Below, in pieces: positions 1-14,438 of a stretch of DNA of 51,582 bases (position 1 is its first letter; each line of letters starts with the position of its first letter). The stretch spans positions 66,118 through 117,699 of the forward strand of contig MU619251.1 in the NCBI GenBank assembly GCA_025201805.1, written 5' to 3'. The notes beneath the pieces were generated by a model, which saw only the letters and a list, made by a program, of their open reading frames with translations, was not told the DNA's origin and did no database searches. This DNA comes from Parasitella parasitica (taxonomy: Eukaryota; Mucoromycota; Mucoromycetes; Mucorales; Mucoraceae). The position numbers and the translations under genes are program-made.

Positions 1-43
1 ATATATACAATTAGCAAAAGAGAAATGCAGCGTATCAGCAAAA

Positions 44-2305
<2,262 letters not shown>

Positions 2306-2967
2306 TTTCTTGTGTGTTTTGCTTATTGTAAAAGAAAGAAGATGAAGTGTCCAAGTTGATTAAAGAAAGTGAGGCTTTTTTTTTTTTTTTTTTGTATTTT
2401 TTCCTTGTATATTTTTTCCTTAACTGTGTGGAGTAAGGTTGATTTACCCCACCCGCAATTACTGTGCGCACCCTTGACCTAATGAAATCAGGCTTGAAAC
2501 TTGTAAAGGGAAACCTATTATCAGATGGTATGTGAAACAATCCCGTGGCTTGAATCATTAATACAAGCACCGTCTTACGGATCGACACCATCGAGTTATA
2601 AAGTTCAAATGTGCGATACAGGGCCTCCATTCAAGAGCAAAAAAAAAAAAAAAAAAAATAGCTGCATAACAGTACAGTGTCAGAACTATGCTCGGCAGCG
2701 CAACAGCCGCCAGGTGAGGAGTATGCTGCATGATAAACTACCTTGCAGTATTTCGAAATATTGACAGCAGAGAGCGATGAACGAAAACAGTACCAGGCTG
2801 TTGGCAAAATCGAAGCAAAACGGTTAAAACTAGTTAAATTCATTAAATATGAATGTTTAAGAAGGAAACGATACGTGCGTGCACACATAGCTAGCTCATT
2901 TTACAATTTTCGTTGAATACATGGCCTCATTCTCGACACTCGTCTTTTTTGTTGTATACTTTAATAA
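2306..2967. other. Divergent promoter region between demethylase and chitinase
   Basis: No convincing coding sequence. It contains a T-run at about 2374-2393 and an A-run at about 2640-2659. Short open frames here are low-complexity and match nothing I recognise. It must carry the promoters of both flanking genes; I see no unambiguous TATA element. Confidence 0.6.
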
Positions 2968-4530
2968 ATGCTTTGTTTAATATCAATCATATCAGCGTTT
3001 ATCATCTTTAATGTGACATGTATCCAACAAGACTATGCGCCTAAAAAAGTCATTGTTGGCTATTGGGGCTATTGGGAGTCGAAACTATTACCCATAGATC
3101 ATATACCGTGGTCTCAGATCACTCATGTCAACTATGGATTTGCCTCTGTGAATGAAGGAAACGAGCCTGTGTTGACGAATGAAGCTCAGTTGATAAGAAT
3201 GGTTGGTATCGCTCATCAGCACAACGTCAAAGCATTGCTATCCATAGGTGGTTGGCTAGGCAGCAGATCAATGAGTTCAATGGCTGCTACACACGAAAAC
3301 AGAACGGCGTTTGTGAACAGGGTTGTAGACTGGGTGTTAGAATATGGGCTGGACGGTAACAACCAACCGAATTTGGGATATACTGCCTGTTACTTAACGT
3401 TGGACTTTAGGCGTGGACATCGATTGGGAACATCCAGGAAAAAGTGCATTGGAATGCAATACTATCGACTATGCTAATGATGCCGACAATTATTTAGTGT
3501 TGCTAAGGCAACTGCGAGAATCATTAGATAGCGCATTCAGCACTATACAAATAGCCGCCAACAGCACAGCAGTGGATAATGGACGCAAGCTGCTGACAGC
3601 AGCAGTAGGAACAACGCCATTTTTTAAGAACAATGCGCCCATTGTAGACACAAGCCATTACGCACAAGTGCTGGATTGGATATTTGTCATGATGTACGAT
3701 ACGTATGTTGGAAAATCTGTCATTGGGCCGAATGCTCCCTTGCAAACCTCAATGCAAGCAGGAGCAAGCCCTCAAAGCTTTGCTCAGGCGTGGAATGCAT
3801 GGACATCAGCCCATATGCCTGCTGACAAGATTGTAATGGGGCTGCCGTTTTATGGCTATGCGTCTAAACCTAAGGAAAACGTAGTTGCTTTGAAGCGGCT
3901 CCTGGTTACAGCACACACATCCAGGCCTCAAGGAGATCCCGATGATGATATGTCTACAACGTCGTCGTGTCCTGGTGTGAAAAAGCGAGGCTATTCAGGA
4001 TTGTGGAAATGGAGGTCTTTGTATACATCAGGCGCACTGTTGGATGCAATGACGCCAGCAGGTCAATGGATCAAGAATTGGGATCAGGAATCGCAGACAC
4101 CGTGGCTGTATAATCCAGGTACATGAAGCAAGATACGAAAAAAAAAAAAAAAAGGATTGTTCATCTGATGATTGGAATAGTGACCCGCCATTTGATCAGC
4201 TACGATGACCCAGACAGCATCTCCATCAAGGTCAATTTCGCTCTTTGTCTGAATGCAAGAGGCGTGGGTGTCTGGGACCTCGCTTATGATGCATACGATT
4301 CCGAAGGGCAAGGAGAGCTGCTCTCCGTAGTGAACCACCAAATATCAAGTTCCGCTGCTACAGTAGAGGCAGCCTGTCAAAAGCTGAATCCTGTTGCCGC
4401 CTACAAAGTAGTTGGTCCTCAGTTCAATGCACTTTCAATTGATAGAGTTCTGTCTAAATCAAATCACGCCAATGTGCACTTGTATTGTCGTATTGTGCTA
4501 GTTTTGCTTTTCGGCTTCATGTTGAAATAA
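2968..4530 (+). CDS. GH18 family chitinase, secreted, probably GPI-anchored
   Basis: Endo-chitinase of glycoside hydrolase family 18, acting on cell-wall chitin. Three exons, 2968-3355, 3411-4118 and 4181-4530, give 481 aa. An N-terminal hydrophobic signal peptide (about residues 1-19) is followed by VGYWGYWESK, the SIGGW strand motif, and DGVDIDWEHPGK, which is the GH18 catalytic DxxDxDxE with the Glu intact; the first intron splits this motif at Gly. Later come the MMYD and GLPFYGY strands and the C-terminal GVGVWDLAYD. After a Ser/Ala-rich stretch the protein ends in a hydrophobic segment (RIVLVLLFGFMLK) typical of a GPI-attachment signal. Such wall-bound chitinases remodel the wall during growth and septation in fungi; that role is inferred. 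Intron 2 contains an A-run. Confidence 0.92.
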
Positions 4531-4674
4531 AGGAACCTGATTTAGCCCAATCATCCATATTAAATTGCAAATTTGACATTCAACCCTAACCCCGGTTGTT
4601 TGAATATATGAGGAGGGGCCAACATAAAAATGGTGCTTTTTTTTTTCTTCCTCTCATTCTTATCCCCCCCTTCA

Positions 4675-5527
4675 ATGCTTAGACGTACTCTTTTCAACGC
4701 TAAAAGAGGATTGGCTACTGCCTCTCCTCTTGTCATCAAAAACGCTCGTATCCAAGCATCAGTCATCTTATCACGCACGCCTCAGATTACTCGTGATGCC
4801 ACTCCTTTTGAGCAAGCTTATTTTGACTATCGCGAGAAGCTTGAACGTCAAGAGTCCATAGCCACACCTACAGAGTTTTATTTCAAAAAGGGATCTGTCG
4901 CAGAGCGTCGTTGGAAGCATGAAGAGCAGGCCCGTTCAGAGGCAATGAAAGACACTTCGGTTTCTCTCATCAATGCCGTTCGTCAATCACAAGCCACATG
5001 GGAAAAAGAGAATGAAGGATTAGCAGTTACCAACAAAGCAAACAAGATGGAGCGTTCGTCAAAGGCAGATGTGGAGGGCAGCAAGCAAAGCTTAGATCGC
5101 TGCCTGCAACGCACCCTGTATCTCGTAATCAAGAAAACTGGCAATGAGCCCTGGCAGTTCCCTGAGAGTGCTGTCGATACATCAGAATACTTGAACGAGG
5201 TAAATTTTTGGATTGAAGACAGAGGAGATTTGTTGCGCTAACAGACAAGTATGATAGGCAGCAGAGCGTACATTGAGGGAGGAGTGCGGTGCAGCTATGG
5301 ATACCTGGTTTGTTGGACGTCAGCCAATTGGCGTGTATAAACAAGCTTCAACTAGAGGACAAGAGAATGGATCAAAGACCTTCTTTATGAAGGCCCGTGT
5401 ATACGCAGGTCAAGTGAAACCCAGTGAGCAAGTCAGTGAATATGCTTGGTTGACAAAGGACGAGTTGTCAGAGACTCTCTCCCCTGAATACTACAAGGCT
5501 GTCAAGGACAGTTTGGGTGATCTTTAA
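4675..5527 (+). CDS. MRPL46: Mitochondrial large ribosomal subunit protein mL46 (yeast Mrpl17)
   Basis: Structural protein of the mitochondrial large ribosomal subunit with a Nudix-like fold. Two exons, 4675-5199 and 5258-5527, give 264 aa, the usual size for the family. I chose the start at MLRRTLFNAKRGLATA because it is a typical basic, Arg-rich mitochondrial presequence; an in-frame ATG at 4630 would add a poly-Phe leader and is less likely. Recognisable parts are TPTEFYFKKGS ... ERRWKHEEQ, NEPWQFPES, AAERTLREECG, which corresponds to the Nudix-box helix, and the C-terminal EYAWLTKDEL. The intron joins YLNE to AAERT in phase 0. It converges on the next gene with only about 60 nt between stops, so the 3' UTRs probably overlap. 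Confidence 0.88.
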
Positions 5528-5586
5528 ACAAGTGGTTTTTTTTTTTATAGAATTTTATTATGTACATAAATTTTTACTTTTTAACG

Positions 5587-6834
5587 CTATGCCACCATCA
5601 TGCGGTTATTTCGTTGTGAGTCGATAAATGCTGCTGTTGATGTCGAGTCATTGCTACTGGCTCTTTTCTTCTTGTTGCCTTTGAGCATCTGCATAACTTT
5701 TTTGAAGCCGGGCTTGTTGGCTTTGGGGCTGCCGTCACTGTTTGAGCAGGACGAAGCCAGTGACGATTGGGATGAAAACGACAGCATCGATCCACCTGGC
5801 AAATTGAGCAACTGCTGAGATACGCCTGATATCTTCTTCTCCCATATCATCGTAGTGCGGAATTCTTGATAGCATGTGGAGCATAGTAAATCGTTGGGTC
5901 GTACCTTGTCTGGCTTGGGCCATCCAACCTGTGTCACTCTGCATTTAGCACAATCAAACTCTACATTCAAATCGGCCCATCGCCCATCTGCGTATTTTTC
6001 AGCTTCACCATATTCATAGAGTGCCAGTTTGAATAGCTTAACAATGTCGTTGTTAGGATCCATGCTTCCACGCAAGGCGCTGCCGTTTGCGCTGTTCTTT
6101 TGCAGCGATTCAATGAAATGACCTACAGCCTTCAGGGCAGTAACAGACTGGTGCTGATCAAAGCTTTGCCAGAACTTGTAGCCATCGTGAAGGCTGGCCA
6201 TGAGCTCCTGTATTTCTTTTGTTTGGTTCTCTACATCTTGCTTATTAAGAGTGAGCTGGTCCTTTTTCTTTTGACAGTCGCCTATTGATTTGGACAGTTC
6301 ACTAACGGCTCTTTGAGACGAATCTACCACAGCTCGTATCTCTGACACTCTTTCCTCAGCATCCGAGTTTTTGTCACGAGCACGGACATACTTCTTCTTG
6401 TACTGTGCAGCAATCAAAGGAATGTGGTATAACTGATGGTACTGACTTTCTCTTTTCGACTTTTTATTTCTTCGTTGTTCGGCGTAATCACGCACCTCAG
6501 CCAATTTCTCCTCGTGGGTTTCCAGCTCTTCTTTCAAGCTTGTACGACGGCATGCCAATTGATCCATGTCATGGATAATGTATGTGATTTCTGAATGAAT
6601 ACGCTGAGCCAGCTGCTGATTGGCATATATTTTTTTCCTGTAGCGATCGTCCACAGCCTGAACTACCTGGTAAAAGTGCTTGTTTTGCTTTCTGCGTGCT
6701 TCGATCTGGGACTCTATTTGTCTTGAAAGATGCATCATCAATTTAAAGGCTCCATTTGACTTGGACGCTAGAGATACAATGAATTCAGCTTGTTCCAGGT
6801 TTACCGCTGGCTGTTGCTCAAGTGCTTCTTGCAT
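5587..6834 (-). CDS. Coiled-coil protein with C-terminal C4 zinc motif, function unknown
   Basis: Intronless 415-aa protein I cannot assign. The first about 230 residues are highly charged helix with heptad character (QIEARRKQNKHFYQVVQ, KEELETHEEKLAEVR, ISEIRAVV-type segments), so a long coiled coil is likely. A moderately conserved-looking block follows (DGYKFWQSFDQHQS ... LFKLALYEYGEAEKYADGRW). Near residues 295-325 a CAKC ... CSTC pair, about 20 residues apart and separated by a WPKPDK loop, forms a plausible single zinc-binding site. The tail is Ser-rich and ends in a Lys-rich stretch (MLKGNKKKRASS), a possible nuclear or membrane-binding signal. There is no signal peptide. A cytoskeletal, autophagy or trafficking scaffold would fit, but that is a guess from architecture only. 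Confidence 0.75.
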   Translation of the reverse strand: MQEALEQQPAVNLEQAEFIVSLASKSNGAFKLMMHLSRQIESQIEARRKQNKHFYQVVQAVDDRYRKKIYANQQLAQRIHSEITYIIHDMDQLACRRTSLKEELETHEEKLAEVRDYAEQRRNKKSKRESQYHQLYHIPLIAAQYKKKYVRARDKNSDAEERVSEIRAVVDSSQRAVSELSKSIGDCQKKKDQLTLNKQDVENQTKEIQELMASLHDGYKFWQSFDQHQSVTALKAVGHFIESLQKNSANGSALRGSMDPNNDIVKLFKLALYEYGEAEKYADGRWADLNVEFDCAKCRVTQVGWPKPDKVRPNDLLCSTCYQEFRTTMIWEKKISGVSQQLLNLPGGSMLSFSSQSSLASSCSNSDGSPKANKPGFKKVMQMLKGNKKKRASSNDSTSTAAFIDSQRNNRMMVA

Positions 6835-7542
6835 GTGTAATTTTTATTATTATTATTTTTTTTTTTTTTATGTAACAAGTGTAAAAGAAAGAAACTGAAA
6901 AGGGAAGAAAAGGGCGGCGGTGGATGATATTTATCGTTTGCCAAGAACAGCCTGGTGAAAACAATACCTTTTATGGAGGGGCACACCGTTTTGTATACAT
7001 TTTGCTTGGGCTTGTATAGGTAAGCAATCAAGCACTCAATGACCTATATATAGCTGCTAACCTCTCCCTCTCTGATAGTTCATTGGCTTACATGTCCTTG
7101 TTATCAATGCATTTCCTCGCTTGAATAAGAAATAACAACAACAACAATAACTGCAACTGCTGACTGTAAACAAAGGGCCCAAAAGATACACGAAAACATA
7201 AAGGCTTGCTGATTTACCTCCCACTCAGCCATAGTAACATCTTTACAGAGTTGATCTTCTTTAAAGCTGTGTCAGCTTACTACTACTATCATAGCTCGTC
7301 CATAATAAACAGAAAGGGTTAACGCTTATTATACACATGAAGCGTCAACCTATCAGTATATCATACATTTATTAAATAGTAGCAACATAAATAATACTAA
7401 AAAGCAATCGACATCAAGTTCACAGGTTGATGCATTTTATTTAAGCAAAAAACAAAAAACGTATTTCTCTTGATCCTCATAGCTGAAATGCCATGATTGG
7501 CAGGACCACCCACGAGCAGGGCGAAATACATATGGTCCCAAT

Positions 7543-7580
7543 CCCCAGACCTCAACCCTCAGACCTCAACCCCCAGATCC
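7543..7580. repeat. Short tandem repeat, 14-bp unit
   Basis: CCCCAGACCTCAAC, then CCTCAGACCTCAAC, then a partial CCCCAGATCC: two and two-thirds copies of a C-rich unit in otherwise AT-rich DNA. Confidence 0.75.
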
Positions 7581-9448
7581 TAAATTGAGCTTCCTTCTCG
7601 ATACTTGATCCTAAAATCGAGACTTGTACCAACCAATGCACACACAAGCTTTGAATACTAGGGACTTCCAAGTCTATTGGTGATACTAAACGCATCTCCA
7701 TGTCTTATCAGCCAGCATCCTTTAAACACTCCGTACCTACACGTCGTGGCAGAGCGTACATTCAGCTTCCAGATTTTTATACAAGACGGACCAGATTGCC
7801 AAAGTAATACACCTATTTACTGTTTGGGATGCGAGGGGGTTCACCTTCCAGTCGTAGGGATTCCCCAAGCCAGTAGGCAGAACTCTCTGATTCTAAGTTT
7901 TCCTTCTAGCAGACATATAACCATAGACACTACGTCAATGTCTGATACTGGATTGCAATGGTGCGACAAAGCGGATAACGCAAACCCAACACAGAGAGGG
8001 AACACCTATGCATCATTTCCAGTAGTCAGTCAATGAATCCCCCCCCCCACAACGACCCGAAGATCATTGCAGAGTAGACCAGTTTCGAAGGAAAGCTCCC
8101 TAGAACCGACAAGAACATCAGTTAGGCAAATCAGATATGGAAAACCAGTAAAACCCAGGCAAAGTTGGCTATAAACACATCTTGTTAAGAGCCGATCAAG
8201 TTAAGAAAAAAAAGAATATTGCGGATTAAATACACCCGTTTATAACGCATAGCTGAAGCTGCTGAAGCCAAGTCGAAAAATTAAAGTGTCAACTGGATAC
8301 AGGCTGTGTTGTATGAAGAAACCTGCGAGTGTGTAGCTGTTTAACAGAGATCATTTTGTTTGATCTGCTTGAATCAAAACTCGAATTTCATGCAACGAAA
8401 ATGCTAAAGAGTAGATTGGCATGTTCTCCTTGACAAATAAAAGAACGAAGCTATAATAGAATGGGTTATGGATATGAGGTATCAAATGCTCTTATTATGA
8501 GAAAACTATGATTATCCGTGCATAGCAGTTTTAACTATATTTTCAGCAGAAAATATGTAGTTTTGAAGGCTATATTTTGAAGTCAAATATTCTTCATCAC
8601 AGGTTTGAGCGCTTTGAGCTTTTCGCACGTATCGATAGTATCTATGACCAAACAAGATGGCTCATATTCAAGTGTTACCATAGGCCCGATTAGCCAAACA
8701 ACACTCTTCTCTCCATAACACGCACTGGTAAAGATTCTTTTTCAAAACTGGAGCCTTGGCTCTCATCTGTGAAATGTTTGGATAAGATGATTTACGCTTA
8801 TACTATTAAATTATCGGGAGACTTTGCTACAGGCAAAAATCAGAAACTTAGTTGCCAAAATGACAGTAAACGCTCACTAAAACATTTTTAAAAAAAAATT
8901 ACGTAAATCATCGAGGCAAGTTTTCGACTTTCGGAAAACCATTTTAGAACAATTATCAGGAGATTTTTAGCCAAGCAAACAAGCAAAATTTAATGTGCGT
9001 ATCGGATATACTTGATACTTTCTTCAGTTACTTGGTATTAGACATTTAAGCAATATTTGAAATCGAATGGCAGCACACTGCTGGGATTGAGCAAGACATG
9101 AGTATCATGGGTATCTTGAAGATATCTTAATATGGATCAATAGCCAAGATACTGCAAAATATGATCTTGAAAACTATTTTTATGTAGGTTCATATTTGAT
9201 TAATATAGATCGTGCACAGTTTAAACCATTACCTTTTTTCCTGCTTCAACGCATAACCTGCAATCCAACTTTCTGCAAAAATCTACTTCTTTTAGGCTCC
9301 TTTACAACATTGTACCAAGATTTCATGCATCTTCGACTATTATTTAAAGCCTATTCTGCTTGGACACCAAACCTCGTAATACTCGATGATCAAATTCGAC
9401 AACACAAACAAAGTTTTTCTTTGCTTGTATTTAAAGCTTATCTCTATT

Positions 9449-9450
<2 letters not shown>

Positions 9451-9513
<63 letters not shown>
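9451..9513. repeat. T63 homopolymer
   Basis: Sixty-three uninterrupted T residues. On the minus strand it would be a poly(A) tract, as left by retroposition, but no coding or non-LTR element is recognisable on either side. The exact length is doubtful in any assembly. Confidence 0.9.
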
Positions 9514-11176
9514 CTTTGTGGCCTACGTAAACTTCAGCGTGTTGTTGTCAGATAAAAGACAAAAACTGTAAGGAAACAATGTTCATCGATCTCAAACACA
9601 AAAACAAATAATTCAAAGTAATGCATTAGACTATAAGACACCTTTTCATTACATATTTGCATAGCTTGGAGCAAGTTTTTGTTTATTTAAAGTTGACATC
9701 AGATGAAGGTAGCGACATTTCTGACTTTTTTAAGAAGGTATTTTCCAAAATCGGAGCGTGAGATCGCCAGGCCAGGTACAGACATGCAAGTACCACCATT
9801 GGAAAGCCAAGAAGCATACAAATTAGATTTATTAGGTTTAAAATGTTTTTTTTTCTTGATTGGGAAGCTATGTCTTTTCAAAGCTATTGCTTTCTTCAAA
9901 AAAACACCATTTTTCTTTGATAGCGGAGATTAAACGCGTCCAAAATCAGGAAGGAAAACTTCTTTTAAAAACTCCATTTGTACAATTCAAAAACAAAATT
10001 ACTTCTTTAGGGCAAGATATCATCCCCTGATACTATGCATACCACCGCTATGAGTCTATGATAATAGCCGTATTTTTGGACGCTTTACACGATGGTATTA
10101 CTTCATAATTCTCGTATGCTTATGGAAGGAACTATGTCGAGAAAACCTCAAAACAGATCAAGAGGGAAAAGTCAATTTTTTGCTTAATCAGAGCGCATTT
10201 CCAGTCTTTCAGATCAAGGAATGGTCTTTTACGATCATTTTCTTCTAGTATATGCTATAGTAAAAAGTTGCATTTTTGGGGTCAAAATCGAGGATAATGC
10301 ATAATCGATGATTTTGGATGTGTGGATACAAGGAAAAAATCAAAAAAATCCGTAATTTTGCATCGAAAAAAAAATCATGCCCAAATTGCACCAAAATCAT
10401 ATATAATGTAGTTTTTTCCCAACGGATACTATTTCTGGTGTTTTCGGAGCACTTTTAGTTATGAAAATCAGTCAAAAATGGCACACGAAGCTAAAGTTCA
10501 TGCTTTTAAGCTGTAAAAAACATCTATCTGGAGACGGTATCACGTCAATATCAATTCTAGTACATGACACAGCTTTATGAAGTAAGTATTTTGATACAAC
10601 AAGTATACCTTTCTTCATAGTAAAATGATAAAACAGGTGTGGCTCTTCGAGTTGGAAGCATTTGACGGATACGTACAAATTAATGCCTTATTAGTATATG
10701 CAGTTTGATTCTTTGATGTTTTTGTGGTTTAACCAATTTTTAGTTGAAATACTTCTGCAGTTCTATAGACTTGCCTAAATTTTAAAAGATATACCTGAAA
10801 TAATTTGTCAATTATGAAATTCAAACAATTCTGTATTGTGGCATGTTAGGTAATTGTTCGGTTTCAGGCATCTGAAGTACATGTTGGCAGTGTTGATAAA
10901 GTCGTTCATTTAAAAATACATATTGCTCCTGCACAATGGCTGTTTGATCAAAAATAAAAGATTTGTTATCAGAAACCCTAATACCTATAATCTACATAAA
11001 ATGACTGTGCTTCACCTTGCTCTCGTCATAAGTTGCAAGTACCGGAAAACCATTGTCCGACAGAGGTTTCTTGGTTCTTTTCTTTTTTTCAATGCAGCAT
11101 TAGCTCCGTTTTCTTCTTCATATCCCCACAGTATAAAGTAGTCGACTGACAAGAGTCCTCTTTTATACTTGTACAA

Positions 11177-12477
11177 ATGTCTATGCCTGCTGTTTATAAT
11201 CTTACCAACGCTCCCATTACTGCACATTCATTCAACAAAGAACGTAAGTTTATTTTGCGTATTGTAAAAAGTCAGCAAACGGGGTTGTTTATATGTATGT
11301 ACTAGAACTGGTTGTTTGTGAAAACACTAATGATGCGAAAATCTACCAATACGGCCAATCCAACTCCAAACTGGAAGATACATTGAAGGGAGTATGTTTG
11401 CTTGTACTATTTTCTTGGCTTGGCACGCTTAGTCTAACCATGATGCACCATGTAGCACGATAAAGTTATCACGAGCATTGATTTTGCCCCCAACTCCAAC
11501 CGTATTGTTACCTGTTCTCAAGACAGGAATGCCTATGTTTGGACAAACGTAGGCGGTGTCTGGAAGCCTGGACTCGTGCTTCTACGTATCAACCGTGCTG
11601 CTACCTTTGTTCGCTGGTCTCCTAACGAGGAAAAGTTTGCTGTAGCAAGTGGTGCTCGCTGTATCTCGGTTTGCTATTTTGAAGAAGACAATGACTGGTG
11701 GGCTAGCAAGCATTTGAAGAAGCCTATTCGTAGTACTGTTTTGTCCATTGACTGGCATCCCAATAACATCTTGTTGGCTGCTGGCTCTGCCGACATGAAG
11801 GCTCGCGTCTTTTCTTCGTTTATTAAGGGACTTGATAAAAAGTAAGTTGTAGCGTATGCGCAAAGCAAGAGAAAGGGCTGACATGTCTATGGAATAGGCC
11901 TGCACCTACTGGTTGGGGTGACAAGCTGCCTTTCAACACTGTTTGTGGCGAATTCAGCAGTGGCCGCGGTGGTTGGGTACACTCTGTAGCTTTCTCACCC
12001 TCTGGCGATGCTCTTGCATTTGCTAGCCATGATTCTTCCGTCAACCTTGTTTATCCTCAGGCTGACGGCAACCACACTGTGCTGTCAATTACAGGCAACG
12101 CTCTGCCCTTCCGCTCTCTTATTTGGGCCAACGAGCAACAGATTGTCGCTGCAGGTTATGATTGTGCTCCTATCCTTTACGAAGCCAAGGATGGTCGAGA
12201 TTGGCGCTACGCTGGCTCTCTTGATGTAGGCCAGAAAAAGACATCTCAGACTACCTCTGTCATGTCGCGCTTCAAGGCGATGGATTCACGCGGTGAGGAA
12301 GAGAATGACACCACGTTAAAAACGGTTCACCAAAATACCATCAACGAAATCCGTGTTTATGCTGGTAGCCGTGATAATGTAACCAAGTTTTCCACTTGCG
12401 GAGTCGATGGTAAAGTTGTTGTGTGGGATTTTGAGCCTAGCCAGCTCGTGGCCGATCTTTCCAGTCTTAAAATTTAA
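11177..12477 (+). CDS. ARC40: Arp2/3 complex subunit 1 (ARPC1/Arc40), WD40 protein
   Basis: WD40 beta-propeller subunit of the Arp2/3 actin-nucleating complex, acting at cortical actin patches during endocytosis and polar growth. Four exons, 11177-11243, 11306-11391, 11456-11841 and 11898-12477, give 372 aa, the normal family length. Diagnostic segments: [15 protein letters not shown] with [45 protein letters not shown] ... [28 protein letters not shown]; and the final [14 protein letters not shown]. The insert between the last two blades ([17 protein letters not shown]) corresponds to the ARPC1 insert that contacts actin. Introns of 56-64 nt have clean GT..AG borders. It is convergent with the mitochondrial carrier, stops 127 nt apart. 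Confidence 0.95.
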
Positions 12478-12561
12478 TTAAAATGGTTAAATAAAGTATG
12501 ACAGATTATTGCTCTATTAATATTATATATATAATTGTATATAGTAGTGTTATAGATGGGA

Positions 12562-12580
12562 GTGGTGGTGGTGGTGGTGG
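12562..12580. repeat. (GTG)n short tandem repeat between convergent genes
   Basis: Six GTG/GGT units in the short interval between the ARPC1 and carrier stop codons, so inside one or both 3' UTRs. Confidence 0.75.
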
Positions 12581-12604
12581 TTGTTGCTGTTTTACAAATG
12601 GAGT

Positions 12605-14063
12605 CTATCTTGCATGCATAAATTCTTTACATAATTCATAAGAGTAAAATGTAACGCCCATTGCAGGTGCTACTTTGAGGTAATTTGGCAGTAAGCCTTT
12701 ATAAAGAGATCTAAATCCCTCCTTTTGTGTCATTGTTTTCAGGGCATGCCATGTACCGTTGTAGTTGTAGTCCATGGTGTTCATGCCACTGACTTGGAAC
12801 CGTCTCCTGAGCACATCCAGAGGATATATGATGGTTTGGGCGATCGATCCTGCTAGTGCACCACACAGTAATTTTTTAATGTTGCCATGGTCCTGATGAA
12901 TAGGAATTAAATAGTCTTTCAAAACTTCGTAACATTGGAAATTAAGTGCAACATAAGGAGCGACGCCCTACAACAATAATATGTTAATTCTGTTTGCGGT
13001 TCTCCCACACTAGTAACCCAACTATATACCAGCGTCGTTGGCCAAAGGCCTCTGTATAAACCACGTAAGCCGCCTTCCGTTCTATAAATTAATTTTACAG
13101 TGGATACAATACCAGGCAGCTTCTTTGCTGGTGCATCTTTTGCGGTGTTGTGACTCTGGAGAGACAATGAAGCAGATTGAATAGATAATCGAGTGCGAAC
13201 GAGGTCTAAGGGATACGTGCATGCAACGGACACAGTGCCAGCTAATGCACCAGCCATGAGTCGTCTTGGAGTGTCTAGTTCTGATTTCCCTGGCTTCATT
13301 AATGCAGATTTGAATTGCTCATAAGCAGCAAATTGTGAGGCACTGTAAGGGATCATGCGAATCACATTTGTGCCATTTCCTCTCATAAACCCTCTCCAGC
13401 CTTCTTCTTTCCACATGCGAGCCAATGTTGACCATACGCCAGTGTAAGCAGGCATGTTTGGTCCTTGTACCTGAAATTTAATAAAATTATAGCAGATGAG
13501 TGTGCCTGTCATACTTTTTTCATACGTGTGTGTGTATGGTGCATGAAATCCATGTGATTTCAGATGATAAATACCTGAAATAAAATCTTCATTCTTTCCA
13601 TCGGGCTCACTACAGTACGAGATACGGCACCAGCAACACCACCAGCGACCAAATGTTTCATCGTATCCGAGGTCAACATGTCGACTGTTTTAGCGTGCAA
13701 CGTTATAGGCTCTTGCTCGTAATGACGATGTGACGGAACGGATAAGGTATGAGTAACCATTATATTCATGATTTTTCCGAGGTGTTCCGACTTGAGATCG
13801 CTCTCTGTTATTTCATGTTTATCTAGCAAGGAGGCAAACTCTGAAAAAGCGATTGATTTGCTGTTGTCGACCTGATCCAAGAGCAAATTCTATTTATCTA
13901 TGAGTAAATCACAGCTGCGTTCATTCAGGGACCGGATTCTTACAACATGATCATTGGGCAGTAGATTAGATACCACCTTCATATCTTGCACATCAATGAA
14001 ACCGTCTTGGTTCTGATCTAATAGACCAAATAACTGATGAATGCTCCAACTGTTTGAATTCAT
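12605..14063 (-). CDS. Calcium-regulated mitochondrial carrier (SLC25, SCaMC/ATP-Mg/Pi type)
   Basis: Inner-membrane solute carrier. Four exons, 14063-13944, 13889-13575, 13470-13030 and 12967-12605, give 412 aa. The N-terminal extension has a canonical EF-hand loop, DQNQDGFIDVQD, and a degenerate second one (DQVDNSKSIAFSEF), as in ATP-Mg/phosphate carriers and their fungal relatives. The three carrier repeats each show the PX(D/E)XX(K/R) signature: PMERMK, PLDLVRTR and PLDVLRRRF; typical matching segments are GFMRGNGTNVIRMIPYSA and GLYRGLWPTTL. Substrate cannot be told from motifs alone; adenine nucleotide/phosphate exchange is the best family inference, and coenzyme-A carriers of similar sequence remain possible. 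The start ATG lies just before the first EF-hand, so an earlier start is not needed. Confidence 0.9.
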
Positions 14064-14438
14064 GACTTGCTCGGCTCTTTCTTTCTTTCTCTATTTTCTC
14101 GACTTGAATAACCGCAATCGACCAAAAGAAAGAAGAAAAAAGCGGGGAAGTGAAGGGAAATTTAACAAAAACAAAAACAAAAAAGAGGGGTTAAAGAAGA
14201 CACTTATTTAGGAGAAGGGGGGGGGGTGTTGTTTGATGTGCGAAATGTGTATAAATCGTAATCGGCGACACAAATAAACCATTAACAATTACAATATTGA
14301 CGGGAATTAGTTTACTCTCTTTGCAAAAGAAAAAAAGAAAAGTTGTATGTAACGTTAAAAAGTCTTTTATATGCAGAATGAATAGCAATACAAAGTAACC
14401 CCGGCACGAATTTCTTACTTCTTATCGCTTCTTTCACT
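14064..14438. other. Divergent intergenic region between carrier and RING gene
   Basis: Purine-rich and A-rich tracts (about 14120-14190) and a G8 run near 14219-14226. No coding sequence supported. It should hold the promoters of both flanking genes. Confidence 0.6.

Larger units (their letters stand above)
6835..11176. other. Gene-poor 4.3-kb interval
   Basis: AT-rich DNA with no gene I can support. It holds the promoter of the coiled-coil gene on its left, a short 14-bp tandem repeat, a 119-codon open frame at 7677-8036 without recognisable motifs, a C9 run near 8041, a T63 homopolymer and the ARPC1 promoter on its right. Frames at 9196-9450 and 9699-9933 are open on both strands but look like chance ORFs in AT-rich sequence. 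Old mobile-element sequence could be hidden here. Confidence 0.6.

Noticed and set aside
7677-8036. 119-codon open frame in the gene desert
   Set aside because: Composition is not repetitive and it might be an element fragment, but I can match it to no domain and there is no intron or promoter evidence.
9699-9933. Overlapping frames on both strands
   Set aside because: AT-rich, Phe/Lys-rich, mutually antisense; no family features.
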